This document shows, piece after piece, positions 28,887 to 40,900 of a stretch of DNA of 64,000 nucleotides (positions are counted from its first letter, which is position 1; each line of letters opens with the position of its first letter). Under the pieces are notes generated by a model that worked only from the letters and a program-made list of their open reading frames with translations, did no database searches and had not been told where the DNA came from. The stretch spans positions 372,001-436,000 of the forward strand of contig JAETXT010000015.1 of assembly GCA_019188255.1 (NCBI GenBank), written 5' to 3'. This stretch comes from Verticillium longisporum (taxonomy: Eukaryota > Ascomycota > Sordariomycetes > Glomerellales > Plectosphaerellaceae). The translations under genes and the position numbers were made by a program.

Positions 28887-31655
28887 CTAATCCTCCTCAA
28901 TCTCGCCTTCCTCGGACCCAGAATGAACGCCGGCGTCATCTTCCTTGGCTTCTTTCTTACCCGTCACAGCAGCAGCGGTAGTGGCGGTCGGGGGAAGGGG
29001 GGACTTAGTCTTGACGTCGCGAGGAGGGGTGGTCTCGCGCTCGCGGGGTGTCTTCTCACGCTTGACTCGCTACAAAGGGTGGGAAAAACGCGTTAGTAAT
29101 GCAGTCGTGGGTGTGTCTGGGATCGTGTGGTCCAGCGTACCTTGGAGTCTCTGGAATCCCGTCTGTCGGCATCATCGTCGTCTCGGCGGCGGCGGGATCC
29201 AGAAGGACGCTCATCTCCATAAGGAAGTTCGTCATATGAATCGATGCGTCGGCGGTAGGTACGTTCGCGCTCGTCCTCCCTGTCACGTCGGTCGCGGTCG
29301 TAATATGCGTCGTCGTCGCGGCGGGATCGGCTGGGGCGATCGTAGTCTCGGTCTCGCTCCCGTTCACGCTCTCGCTCACGGTCGCGACCGCCGTTGCGTT
29401 CGCGCGAACGCTCACGACGGGGAGGAGGCGGCGGCGGCGAGGCGCGACGGTCCGACAGCAGGCTCTCGGCCATGGTTGACTTGCGGTGGTTGCGCTCGCG
29501 CTCGGCGATGGCTTTACGTCTGTCGGCTTCGTATGCGTCCACTTCAGGGCTGCGGCTGCGCCTGGAAGCTCGGCCTCCCCCACCACGGTAGGACCTCTCA
29601 CCTCTCGAACGGTCTCTCTCGCGATGAGTTTCGCGATCGCGGTACAGGTCGCGCTCACTCGAGCCACGATCACGGCGCCTGCGGCGGTCACGGTCGGCGT
29701 CCTCCTCCTTCTCGCGTAGTCGGCGGACAAACTTGTCAAAGGCACCGACCCTGGCCCCCTCGGAGGCGACGGCCTGGAAAGCCGGGCTATCCGCAAGACG
29801 CGGGCGAACCTTCTCCCATGTATCGCCGACGGCAATGGGAGGTTCCACGCGCTTCATATGCGTGCGCAGGTCGTCTACCGCTCGGCGTTGTTGGCGCTCG
29901 GAGTGCTTGTCATCCTCTGGCCGCTTGGATCGGCGTTCCTGGAGCTAATGCATTGATGAGACATTAGAACTTTGATAGACAAGAGGAAAGGGGGGGCGGG
30001 CGCAGACTTACGCGTTCAAACAAGATGGTGAGGGTATCGTTGTTAATGTTAGCAGTGCGTCGGTTCTTCTTGACAACAGCAAGGAACTCGTCAAAGGTTG
30101 TCTTGGGAGTCACCTCAAACCGCTCATCCTAGCCCATGTGTTAGCAGGGGATACTCTACAGCGGTTTCGGACCAAACGTACATCGAGGACATCGAGCACG
30201 TCGACCCTAGGGCCGCGCAGTGCTCTCTCCTCCTCCTCGACAATGTCCCAGAAGAGCTCCTGCGGCGTAGAGCCGGGTTGGCCAGCCATGGCACGGTAGC
30301 GCTCCTCATTTTCGATCAGAGGGTGGAACTTTTGCCACTTGGTCGCGGCATTGATCTTACCCTGCCTTCTGAGCTCGTTGAGAAGGTCCAGGAAGGCATC
30401 ACGGGCCTTGCGCTCCCTGCGGAACTTTTGGTTCTTCTGCTCCTGCTTCGAGTCATTGAAGGTGCGTTCGAGGGCCTTCATATGGTTTTGGAACGCGGTC
30501 AGGACGTCAAACTGGCTGAGAGTCTTGTACCTCTCGTCGTTCTGGAAAGGCGGGGTGGAGGAGATGATACCTTGGGCGTCCGCCCAGCGCGTGTAGGGCT
30601 CGAGGTTCAGCTTGGGCAGCAGGTCAATGAGCCCGTCCATGGCCGTCTTGCGCGACGACGTCTGGTGGTCGACGTGGGCCTTCTTGAGCTCAATGATGTA
30701 TTCCTCGAACAGCTGGCGGCGTTCCGTCTCATTGTCGGTCGAGCGGAAGATGGTCTCGCCCTCGATCATGGGCCGCGCCGTCTTCCAGCGGGTGTAGTGC
30801 TTGATCTCGGGATGCCTCTTCAGCATGGTCTCGAAATCGGCACGCAGCTTTGTCAGCCTCTCCTTGGCACGCTCCTTGTCGTGCACAATCATGTCATGGC
30901 AGTACTTCTCGAACGCGGCCTTGCGATCCTTGGGATCCTTGATGGCGCGGTATTGGGGATCCTTGGCGATTGTTCGCAGCGTCTGCTCCCAGTTCCAGTC
31001 AGGCTGGACACCGCTGCGCTTCAGCAGCTTGAGGAAGGCGGCTTCGGCCTCCTCAAAGGTGGCGTAGTCGGGGTCGTTGCTGGCGGGGACGAATGCTTTG
31101 GCAGCAGGGTCGCTGTTGTAGGTCAGCTGGCGCGACTCGGGGAGAGCGTCTCGGTCGTCGCGGTAGCGGTCGTGGCCCGCGTATCTGTCACCGCCGTTGT
31201 GCCTGTCACCGCCGTTGTGTCTGTCCCCGCCGTTGTGTCTGTCTCCACCACCGTTGTACCTGTCGCCTCCTCCGCTGTATCGATCTCCGCCGTTGTAAGG
31301 AGCGGCAGCCGGGGGCACGGGGGTGTCGGTGGCGCCCGATGCTTGCTTGTAGGCCTCGGGCATCTCCCATGAGCTCTGCTTCGTCTCGGTGTTGTACCAG
31401 TACTTGCGGCCACCCTCGGCCGTGTATTCCTTCCATGGCTGGTTCGCCAGAGCGCGCTATAGCCAATGTTAGCTCTCCAGTCGTGTGATGCGCCAGCGAG
31501 TCCATGCAACGCACCTCGGCAGCCGTCATCATATCCTCGGGCTTGGTCCACTGGGTGACCTTAGTGGCAGCATTGTAATAGTAGAGCCGACCATCCTCGG
31601 TCCGATGCTCCTGCCATTGCGCAGGTTGCCCGAACGAGCTCCCCACGCCATTCAT
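28887..31655 (-). CDS. PRP40: Pre-mRNA processing factor Prp40 (U1 snRNP, WW and FF domains)
   Basis: Nuclear U1 snRNP-associated protein that bridges the 5' splice site and branch-point factors. Exons (minus): 31655-31515, 31456-30182, 30128-30012, 29944-29141, 29069-28887, giving 839 residues. Two WW domains lie at about 10-43 (WQEHRTEDGRLYYYN...QWTKPEDM) and 54-86 (PWKEYTAEGGRKYWYN...SSWEMPEAY). A Gly/Asn/Asp-rich linker with six-residue repeats (GGDRHN) follows at about 100-150. The FF-domain array then runs from about 185 to 600 (ATFEEAEAAFLKLLKRSGVQPDWNWEQTLRTI and similar units). The C-terminus is a long Arg/Asp/Glu/Ser-rich tail ending EEGEIEED, the usual end in filamentous fungi. Introns are 53-71 nt with good consensus. 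It is divergent from TRS65 with 631 bp between start codons. Confidence 0.95.
31183..31290. repeat. 18-bp tandem repeat within PRP40 coding sequence
   Basis: Units of about 18 bp (CGCCGTTGTGYCTGTCNC on the plus strand) occur in tandem with variants at both ends. On the coding strand they encode GGDRHN/GGDRYN units between the WW and FF domains. The copy number probably varies between strains. Confidence 0.8.
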
Positions 31656-32286
31656 CGTTTGACGTTGCCGATGGGTGGCAGGCGATCAGGCGTTCTTCGG
31701 GTCGACGATGCGATTCGTTTTCCCAGTAGAATTTGCCACGACGTAGCGATGGCTGTGTGTCATACGACGTTGTCGCGGTTGGAAGGGCGTGGGTGGGTGA
31801 AGCAAACGAAGGTTGGCGCGGCTTTGACTTGCAGGCCACCGAGAATTTGAGGAAGGCCCAAAAATGGCCCCAGAGTCGCGAGTCCAGGGCCCAAAAAAAG
31901 GCTAGAGCCCAGAGCCTTGTCAAAGTGCACGCCTTGTGCTTACCTAAGGCATGCTTACATAAGCCTGTGCTGCTCAGGATTCAGGGGACGTCTTCCTTCA
32001 CGCTTCTGGCCATCTTGCCTGCTTGTCTCTGGCTGCAGTTCTGTAAAGCAAACCCTGATATCAAAAGAAGCATCTCGGCTCATTTAGTCGATTGGTTATC
32101 CAAGTATATCTTTAGTCCATTTATCTGTTCGAGGGCGCCTCTTCTCACCGGCCGACCTCTCCACACATCGCCTTGCAAGTCTCACGTGACGCCCACCTCA
32201 CCGATCTCCCAACTTGACTCTGAGAGCACACATCTGAGGCTGTCGTCGAAGGATGCGCTCGGCTCAGGCCATCCCTTGACTCGAAA
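31656..32286. promoter_or_regulatory. Divergent promoter region between PRP40 and TRS65
   Basis: The 631 bp between two outward-facing start codons should hold both promoters. I see no open frame with recognisable content. A CACGTGACG sequence (32183-32191) contains an E-box-like CACGTG about 100 bp upstream of the TRS65 ATG; its use is not known. Confidence 0.55.
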
Positions 32287-34225
32287 ATGGCTGATGACGA
32301 GGGTGGCCTTCGGTCAAGTCCAAATGGAGTGTCGGATTTTGTTGAGAACTCCTTTCTCAGTTACATCATTCCCCAGGCAACGGACCTTGACCTTGAGGAA
32401 CTCTCTACAGAAGCTACCGGTACCGGATCAGTGTTTGACTCGATAGAGCAGCGCAAGACTCTCTTCTTTGGTCTGTAGGTCACTCCTTGGGCGCCTTTAC
32501 GCATAGGCTGATGTTCGGGCAGACGAGACGGTGGACGTGCACGTGATTCTGCGCACACCACTTGCCGATGAGACGACTCTCCGCTCCTACCTGTCGAGGC
32601 TGCACATCTCTCTCGAGGCACAGATCGTCAACAGCCAAGCCCAGGACCGAGATGGACCCCCAGCGTCTGACACCATCTTTGAAGGCGTGGTGGAGGAGAC
32701 CGACGACCCTTTTATCGTAGTCGACGCCGCCGAGGAGAGTGACAGCGATGACGAGCAGAGCCAGCCGCATGTCTATGCCGTCTGGAAGCTGCCCGTCTTC
32801 CTCTCGAGACCACGCATCAGGTTGCAGGGTCCCTCTGTTGTTTTCCGCGCTTCAGCAAGCCTGAAGCCCGATGACCAGTCCACAGCCGTCGGCGAGAAGG
32901 CCGGCTACCTTCGAAGCGGTGTACCCGCTGGCTTCAACCTGCTGGATTCTCTCTACGGCGACCCGGCGCTCCAAGGCGTGGCCCCTAAGCTCTCGGCGTT
33001 GCGTGTGTCGCGCGTCGCTCCCGTGACGCAGACGAAGGAACACATGCAGCCCATTCGAACGCAATCCAGTCTCGAGATCAACGTCTTCCCGGCGATACAC
33101 ACGCGCGTACGCTTCTCCAGACCTAACACCATCCCCACGAGCGCTGCCCTGATTGCGCTGCTCGAGATCGACTTGACACCGCATTTTGACTGCAAGGCCA
33201 CCATCGACAGCATTAAGCTGTCTGTTCCTGACGGTACCATTGAGAACCTCAACGAACAGTCTGGCCTGACGCTCCCCATGACCTGTGTCGCCCACGATCA
33301 CGTCACGCTCCTCTACCGCCTGGCCCCAAAGCAACTCGAGACGACGACAAAGATCCCGACACGCGACCTCGACATCACAATCGAGGGCACCATCCACGCC
33401 ATTCCCGGTGTCTGCACACCCAAGCTGACTCTCTCCTGGTCCACGCTCCTCGACTTTACCCTTCCCGTCAACCCCGGCTTCGGCTCTGCCCCGCAGGCCA
33501 TTCAGCGCGCCCACCGCCCCTCCCAGCTCTCCATAGGCGGCTCCGAGATGGCGCAGTCCCTCACCGCCCCGGCCGTGAGCCGCCCCGACGCCCTGCCGGC
33601 CCTCGAAGCCGCGACGTCGCGCACGACAGAAACCGCCATCCCCGAGCTCGGCCTCACCATGACCTTCCACGCACCACCGGGGCCCCTTTACCCGGGTGAG
33701 CCCTTTGTCTGGACCGTCTACGTCGTGAACCGCGTCCCCGAGACGCCAGCCACGAGCAGGACCACCACTGGAAATGCTGCTGCCGCCGCCGCCACCACCA
33801 CCACCGTTCCGCCGCGCAAGCTCGCCCTCGTCGCCATCCACAAGCGCCGCCGCAACGAGGCCCGCTCCGTGCGCCCACCCTCGACCTCGGGACGCGGCAA
33901 GACGCTCCTCGACGCGCGGCAGACGGCCGACGCCGTCCTCGACGAGAACGTCGTCCACGCCATGCAGCGCAGCTCCCTCGTCGACACCACAGAGGTCCTC
34001 TGCCTGAGCGCCGACACGCGCGTCGGGCCCCTGGCCGCCGGCGCCTGCCACGTCGTCGAGCTCAAGTTCGTCGCGCTGCGGCCGGGCATCGTCGGCGTCG
34101 AGGCCATTCGCGTCATCGACCTCGGCACGTCCGAGCACGTCGACGTCCGGGACCTGCCCGTCATGGTGGTGGAGGAGATGGAGGAGGAGGGACGAGCGCC
34201 GTCTAGGACAGAAAGTCGTGCGTGA
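32287..34225 (+). CDS. TRS65: TRAPP II complex subunit Trs65
   Basis: Subunit of TRAPPII, the Golgi tethering complex that activates Ypt31/Rab11 GTPases in late secretory traffic. Exons 32287-32470 and 32523-34225 (52-nt intron) give 628 residues. The first exon encodes a conserved FVENSFLSYIIP...SIEQRKTLFF segment that joins to DETVDVHVILRTP. The middle is an all-beta region. The C-terminal third (from about 415) has Ig-like strands (PGPLYPGEPFVWTVYVVN, GPLAAGACHVVELKFVALRPGIVGVEAIRVID, DLPVMVVEE) expected of the Trs65 C-terminal domain. It contains an Ala/Thr-rich insertion (about 438-455) and a basic loop. The donor G|GTCTGT is weak, but the alternatives introduce a stop. It is convergent with SLD3, 274 bp apart. 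Confidence 0.87.
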
Positions 34226-34499
34226 AGTAAGATTTTGGTCACGATTTGAAAGTATAATTCTTGGGTATAGATAGCTACCTAGCTAGCCCGTCCCCCTTCC
34301 ATTCACGCACATTGACAAATGTCCAAGTCCACTCCGAGCGTCAGCTTATACTGTCCATCCTGATCGTAATGATGCCTGGTATCCATATCACCTGCCGAGA
34401 CCCCTAAAGCTAGCAAGCCATCCCGACAGTCCTCCCTATGCATGCCAATAACACGAGTACGCCAGCCCGGTCCTGCTCCTATCCAGGCCAAACAAAACC

Positions 34500-37450
34500 T
34501 CATAACAAGTCGTCAAAGTCATCATCCCATCCCAATTTCTCGTAAATCGAAGAAGCCTTCTTCTCCGCAGGCGCAGCCGTCTTCATGACAGGCGTCGCCG
34601 CGATTTCGTCCTCCGGCAAGCTGAAGGACGTCGCCGCCTCGACAGGCGTGTCAAAGACGTGCGCCCCGCTCGGCGACGGGGAGCGCATCGCCCGCGGCCG
34701 AGGTCGCGCAGGGGTCGCCGCAGGCACGGCCAACTGCTGCCGTGCCGGTTTCCTCGCCATGAGGGGCGAGGAGGGGGGTATGCTGGGTTCGTCATGCGGC
34801 GCACCGAGCGGCGCAGAGGCTCTCGGCCGTGAGGGCGTCGCTTTGACGGCAGACGATGAAAACGACCCGAAAAAGTCGGCCGTGCTCCGTCGCTGCGCTG
34901 TCGAGGGGATCATGGACGCGCTCGACGGCGGCATGGACATGGCTGGCATCTTTGCGCTGCCGCCGGCTTCGGCCAAGGCGTCGCGGAATCGGTTGTTGGC
35001 AGGCGTGGCCTTGACCTGCACCGACTGGAAGAGGGGGTGCCGAACGGGCTTTTTCGTTTCTGTAATGGAATGGTCAGTCGTGGGTTCATCTGGGACATGG
35101 ATGATGACGCACTTCTCGTGTGCGACAGGCCACCGGACGTCCTCCGTTCCGCAGCTTCGACAACGTCCAGATTGGCCATTTCCCGGTTCGGCTTCCTGAG
35201 CACGCTTATAGCGTTGCGCAATTCGGCATCGACAATGGCCTTCTTCTGCGCCTTGACATCGCCGAGAGCAGTCATGCTGCTGCTTCTCGACAGGACCCGC
35301 GACCTCTCGGAGAGGGAGCCTGGTTCAGCCTTGGCCATGCCACCCAGGAGCGACTGATCGCTAGACTCTCGCTTCAGGGCAGGTAGCGTTGACGAGGTGG
35401 CCGACCTCATCAGTGCGATGGCGCTGCCTGGCCCCCGTGACACGCTACGGCGAGACTGTTCCTTTGCCAGTTCCTCCTGGATGCTCTTTGATGCCTTGGA
35501 CGCTGATATGCTGCGTTTCGCAACCACGTTTGTCTTGGATTTTGGCTTGGAGCTCGATGAAGGTTTTGTCTGCTTTGGCTTAGGGGTGGGGATGATGACG
35601 GGCCCTCCAAGTTTCCGGTTGATTCCGTCGCACAGTTCCGGAAGGCGGGCAGCAAAACTGAACGTGATGAGAATGAGCCCTGTGGTGGTGTGGCATGATC
35701 AACTTACAACTGCATAATGATATCGGTGCAAAAGTCCTTCAAGGGGTCCGCCGAAGCCTTTTGGCCCAGCTTGGTTCCATCCGCCTGCGTCACAACTTGG
35801 GTATCTTCGAGTAACCTCAGCTCGTCAGAGGCCGTGGATTGCCAGATGCACAATCGATCGGCGTGCACGTCAACAAGCACTGGGAGCTTGTGTTTGCTGC
35901 GCTTCTTCACAGGCTGTGATGCAGAGCCGTCCTTGTTTTCTGTTGGTGCGAGCCCTGGCAGTTGGCTTTCCTCTTCGTTTTCCTTGGGTCGCAGAAGCTC
36001 CAGGCTCAGAATCTCCAGAATGAGAATCATCTGGAGTTGCGTCTCTCGAGTTCGAAGGAGGTCCACGTGAGAACGAATTTGCGCCGGTGTAATGCTTGCA
36101 TCCTCGTCCGCGATTTCAGGTCGATTTGCCGTCCACCATGTCCGAACAACGCTGTCCTCGGTGGGATACAGGCCATCTTTGCCGAGCTTCATCTTCTTGG
36201 GTTTCCTTTTCTTTGGTTTGCTGCCGTCATCTGAGCTCTCAACATGCGTCTTCATCTTGGAGATGATGTCAGGGATCGTCTCCCTGTACTTCTTGTCTAG
36301 TTGTACCGTCGTCATGATCTGGCTGGTCAGGTACTCGATGAGGTCGTCCATGCTGAGGTTACCATCACAGTCCATGTGAAAAGCCGCTCTGGCGCGCGAC
36401 AAAGGGCCTTTGGCAAAGTACGCCAGCGAACCCTGCGTTGGTTAGCTGGCTCGCATGAAGGAAGCAACTGCAAGCGACGCCTGCCTACCTTGGACTTGTA
36501 AAGAACTTCCAAGTACTGCGCCCTGATATTTTTGAACATGTCCTCAGCCGTCGGCGAGGCCATGACATCCTCCACCAGCGCCGGAGCCGAGGCAGGGACT
36601 TGTTCGATGACTGCCGCCACGCCATGCGCCACACCCGCCGTCTTCTTCTCTGACACCACAGCCTGGCTCAGAGGCGTCGGCGGCCTGGAAGCGTCATCGT
36701 CGGACCGGATCCTCTTCTCGGCGCGCCTGGTCTCCTCCACTGTCGCAGTCGATTGCGACCTCGCCCTCTTGCGCACGATAGATTGCAGCGCTTCGATCGC
36801 GAGATTCTTCTCCTTTTGTTCCTTATGCAGCTGCGGCGTCGTCAGCGGCACGACCTGCGGTCCTGGCGGGCTTGGTCGCGACTTGGCGATCGTCTGGCTC
36901 GCCACGGTCGCCTTGGCGGCTAGCTCTTGCATGTTGACCCATGATCCCAACTTGCACACGGTGAAGAGGTTCTTATCGGCTCGTTCGACGGCGTACAGCG
37001 TTTTCGAAGACTCGTTCCGGGCGATGAGGAGGCTCGGCCTGTCAGCCATGCGGTCTTCAAGATCGAGGATCTTGATGTGGGATTCGTAGAGTCGGCTCGA
37101 GGGAAGATCTCCGTTGGGCGAAAAGAGGTCGAGGAGGGAAAGGGACAGCTCCTCGCGGGGAAGGAGCATCAGGGGCTGCAGAGTAGAAGGTCTGGCCACG
37201 GCATTGAGACGATACGGCTCGGGGGTTGTCAGATTGTGTCTCGTGAGTGCGGTTGTGGGGGGCTACCAACCTTGACGACGATATACGACTTGAGGAGGTG
37301 CTCCAATGCGCTGGAGCCCCGCCGTCCCGCCGTCTTGGAGATCTCGCCGAACGCCGCATCGTGGTTCAGTAGACTGTCAGAGCTGGGCGTGAGGATACCT
37401 GAGCCTGGACGGGACGCGTCTGTAGGTGCAACAGGTCGAGAGGAGGACAT
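34500..37450 (-). CDS. SLD3: DNA replication regulator Sld3 (Treslin/Ticrr family)
   Basis: CDK-regulated replication initiation factor that recruits Cdc45 to loaded MCM helicase and, once phosphorylated, binds Dpb11/TopBP1. Exons (minus): 37450-37271, 37175-36489, 36432-35708, 35657-35113, 35059-34500, giving 898 residues. The conserved Sld3 domain spans roughly 65-580, including LMLLPREELSLSLLDLFSP, MFKNIRAQYLEVLYKSKGSLAYFAKGPLSRAR, and TWWTANRP...RSHVDLLRTRETQLQMILILEILSLEL. A later conserved block reads KKPVRHPLFQSVQVKATPANNRF. The tail is Ser/Pro-rich with several S/T-P sites (RSPSPSG, FDTPVEA), candidate CDK targets, and ends DDDFDDLL. Introns are 50-95 nt; the first uses a less common GTTGGT donor. 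Sequence conservation of this family is low, so orthology rests on the domain pattern. Confidence 0.88.
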
Positions 37451-37812
37451 GGCTGGGTGAGGGCCCAATCCATGGATTGCAGGTCATTTGCGAGGTCGTG
37501 ATGAAGAGCCGAGTATTGATACCACGTCGGAAGAGTAGGGCGAGTGGCGGACGTGCAGGGTTGCCGTGCAAAAGATTGACGTCAAGCCATCATCGCGGTA
37601 AAGTGGAATTGCAAGTGTGGCGCCGTCGCGCGTCAGGACGCGTCTCATCGTGCATCGACGCGCCTCTGTGGTGCCCCTCCAGCCATAGTTCTACGAGCAC
37701 AGCCCCAGCCGTTTGTCTGTCTCCAAGCAGGTTCTTCATGTTGCCAAACAAAAGTTTTTACAATTTCCCAAGTTTCAATGCCAAAATGAAAGGGATCCAA
37801 TGCGAATTCGGC

Positions 37813-37816
37813 AAAA
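37813..37816 (-). terminator. RNA polymerase III T4 terminator of tRNA-Pro
   Basis: Four consecutive T on the minus strand lie 9 nt past the tRNA 3' end. This is the minimal Pol III stop signal at the usual distance. Confidence 0.6.
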
Positions 37817-37825
37817 GATTGGGTG

Positions 37826-37917
37826 GGCGCCATCCGGGGATTGAACCCGGGACCTCTCGCAAGCAATGCTTCAGGGTGTGGCCCTAAGCGAGAATCATAC
37901 CACTAGACCAACGGCGC
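37826..37917 (-). tRNA. tRNA-Pro (anticodon AGG) with a 20-nt intron
   Basis: On the minus strand the 7-bp acceptor stem GCGCCGT (37917-37911) pairs with ATGGCGC (37833-37827), with one G-T wobble, and the discriminator C is at 37826. The A-box reads TGGTCTAGTGG and the T-arm CCCGGGTTCAATCCCCGG forms a perfect stem. The anticodon stem TCTCGC/GCGAGA holds the loop TTAGGG...T, with AGG at 37885-37883. A 20-nt intron (37881-37862) sits one base 3' of the anticodon, the canonical position for nuclear tRNA introns. The mature length would be 72 nt. The T4 terminator follows at 37816-37813. Confidence 0.95.
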
Positions 37918-40900
37918 GTTTGCGAACAAATTCCTGACTGGGTCAGGAGCCGGTCGATGTGGATTCCACTCAATTGGACTATCTATATCCCCTTTGTCTT
38001 GGGCGCTCACTTGTTCACCCCATGCTCGATGTCTACATCTAACGTCGTCGATCAGCCAACATCAATAGTGTCACTGCAGTGCATGAGCGATGAACTTCAT
38101 GATATTATTTTTCTTTAGACAATGTTTTTATCCAACCTGTTCTGTTGGTTCGAGGCCCTAACATGTCAAAATGTGCATGCGTGGCTTCGATAGCTGTTTT
38201 TCCATGTGACTACGCTTCACTGTCCACTCCAACTTTATCCGTGGCCATGGCCGTGCCTGAGAGCTCTGGATTATGGACTCGGTGGCTTAAGTGAGATGGA
38301 GTGATCTATATGTGTCTTCGCCTATCCGCGTGCTCCCTACGACCCGTGGAATCCCTTTACACTGATCAACCAGTGAGGCAACCCCCCATTTGGCCCAACA
38401 GTTACTCCCTATATTTCCGTTCGAAGACTCGGCTCTCGGCTCTACGTCTGAAAAAAAAAAAAGGAAAGAAAAAGGAGCACGGGCAGCGACGATGGCCTGC
38501 ATAGCAGCTATACTAACAGCTATACTAACACAGACGACAAGATGAGATGGTCTCCGAGATTCTTTGCAATCACCGTCCCGGTTTTACCACTTACAAGTCT
38601 CCTCGTAGGAGGGTGTTGCGAGCCGAACTCATCACACACAAATCATGACCCATGTCTTGCAAGGACAATCCATTCCCGTATACTGTTTAGAAACTTGGTC
38701 TCCCTGGATATACCTGTGTCGGTCACGAGTCTTAGCACCATCGGTCAGCTGACACCGTCACTCTATCACAGTCATGATATTTGATGAACTATCAACTTCC
38801 CAGTACGTGAGCCTCACCTGACAAGCAGCATCGCTATTTGCCCCGCCAAGTGCGTTTGTTGCTTATTATCAGCATTGAGACAATTGTCTGTGATGCAGCC
38901 CTGCAACCTGTCACTTCCAAAGCCCTTCGCAACACCACATATTCCGTCCAGGCCTGTAACAAGACGCAGTGTCTATTAACATGAATGAAGCGACCCCCTA
39001 CACTGTCACAGAATTCACACCGAGAGCATGCAAAGTCCGAAAAAAGCATCGTTTGCTCCTCCCCAGCGTGAGACAATGGGGCGAGGGGTCAACATTGGAA
39101 AAGACCCCGACAACACCCGCAGCCTCAAGCACATTGCAGCCTGGTTGTTGGGAACCCCGGCAGGAGTCATGGGGATATCCAAGACCATGATGCGGGTCGC
39201 TCAAGCATGTCAAGTGAAACCTGCAGTCACACTACGCATCGCCAACCATCGCGTACTCACATCAGATCTACTGCGAAGAGGGGAGATCCCCCCCATCTTA
39301 TCTGAGACCAATGTTTCATGGGCCTCTGACCGGTCTGGATCCAGTGAACAAGCTGAGCACGGCGGTGAAGATCAGAAAGAGCCAATAACGATATCGGAGC
39401 GACAAAAGAACATTCATCAAAGGGTGTGCCATCACGAGACAGGCGACGAGACAGGTAGGGAGAGCCCTTCTTTCCTCCTCATCGCCGAGTTTCACGCACG
39501 GGTCGCGACCCATCTAGTGAGGGAGCGGGTTGGCGGAAGGGTGCGCTCGAACCGCGGTGAGACTTTTGACGGGAAAACATGAGCAAATGGAGAGGTGGAC
39601 GTCATCCCGAGAAACCAGCCGATGAATTTCTTCGACTGTGGTTGACACTCGGCGTGTTCGTTGTAGAGACGACCGAGGCGGGCCAGCTCTGTCACGGAGC
39701 GACAACCACTGTGTCGCATGTTACCAAGGGCCACGAATCAAGCTGGTTCTTGTTGCGGACCGCTTGTTTCGTTCTTCCCAGGTTGACAGCAAGGACACAG
39801 GGCGACTTCAAGCTCGTGCAGGCCGCGCCCGATTCTTAGAGAGGCCGGTTCTGGGCTGTCAAGTGAGGTGCCATGTCATGGGCAGGGGCTGAGAAGGAGT
39901 GCAGTTGCATGGGCTGGGCATCGGGGGGTTTGCTCGCACAGCCTGATAACCCCGAGTTGCTCGTTGGATACTACTGGGACACCTGTGGCACCCGTGCAGC
40001 TATCGCACTGCGAATCATCCAGCCGCAAAAGAAAGAGTGTGCATAATCGCGGGGTTGTCGTTGGGTGCCCGATCTGTGCAGACCGGACGCCCCGGGTCAA
40101 GACGTGGGCAACCTGAACAAAAGTGTAGTTACAATGCAGTTGCACCCCCATCCCCTCTCGACGTCTTTAGAAGACCCCCTTCGATCAAGAGCCCATGACG
40201 ATCTCGTCTGAAGACGACCATCGCCAGTAGTGTCTTACTCCGCAGATAGCGTGCTGGTACCTGGCAGGGCAAAGGCGTGCAGAAGAAGACTAGAATAGTA
40301 CGCAGTGGGTGGGTGTGCCTTGTATTCACGGCCGGAAGAAGAGGAGGCTAAGGTAGGGAAAGACGGTGGGTGGTGATGCACGGTAATGGTCTCGATGTGA
40401 TGAGCGAATGGCAAACGAGGGAAAAAGGAGGTCAATGAGCGGTGAATACCACACCAGACACACGGCACCACACCACCACCAGGCTCAGAAGGTCAGCAGG
40501 TCACTCTGGAATGCGGCTGGTCCCTGGCGGAGCGTGGAGCTAATGCCAGGTCCCAGGTCCAGGTCTCGATCGCCCTACTATGTATGTGGGCCAGGTCAAG
40601 GTCGGGTGTTAGTGTGTTTTAGGGGTGGAACGGTGGGAGGCGTGAGATGGCTGGCGTGCGACTCCGACACGTTGTCAACGTGATTGATCGACCAGCATCC
40701 GTCGTGATGAGGAGGGGAAAAACGAAAGACCAGGCAAGTCTCAGAAGACGGCCCGTGAGGATTCGCGATCGAGATGGGGTATTCAATCTTGATGTTGGCG
40801 CGAGCCATGTTGCATGCACCGCATTGCGATAGAGCTTCGATTTGCGGACTGCAAATGCCATCAGATGGACGTGAGTATCAAGAGGTCTCGTCTCCCGGCC

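Noticed and set aside
30098..31372. 424-codon plus-strand open frame
   Set aside because: Antisense shadow of the PRP40 FF-domain exon. Its Val/Leu-rich translation reflects complementary codon bias.
32852..34138. 428-codon minus-strand open frame
   Set aside because: Antisense shadow of TRS65 exon 2; Gly/Arg/Asp-rich with no motifs.
39028..39582. 184-codon plus-strand frame
   Set aside because: No family resemblance, composition typical of non-coding GC-rich DNA, and no matching exons nearby.
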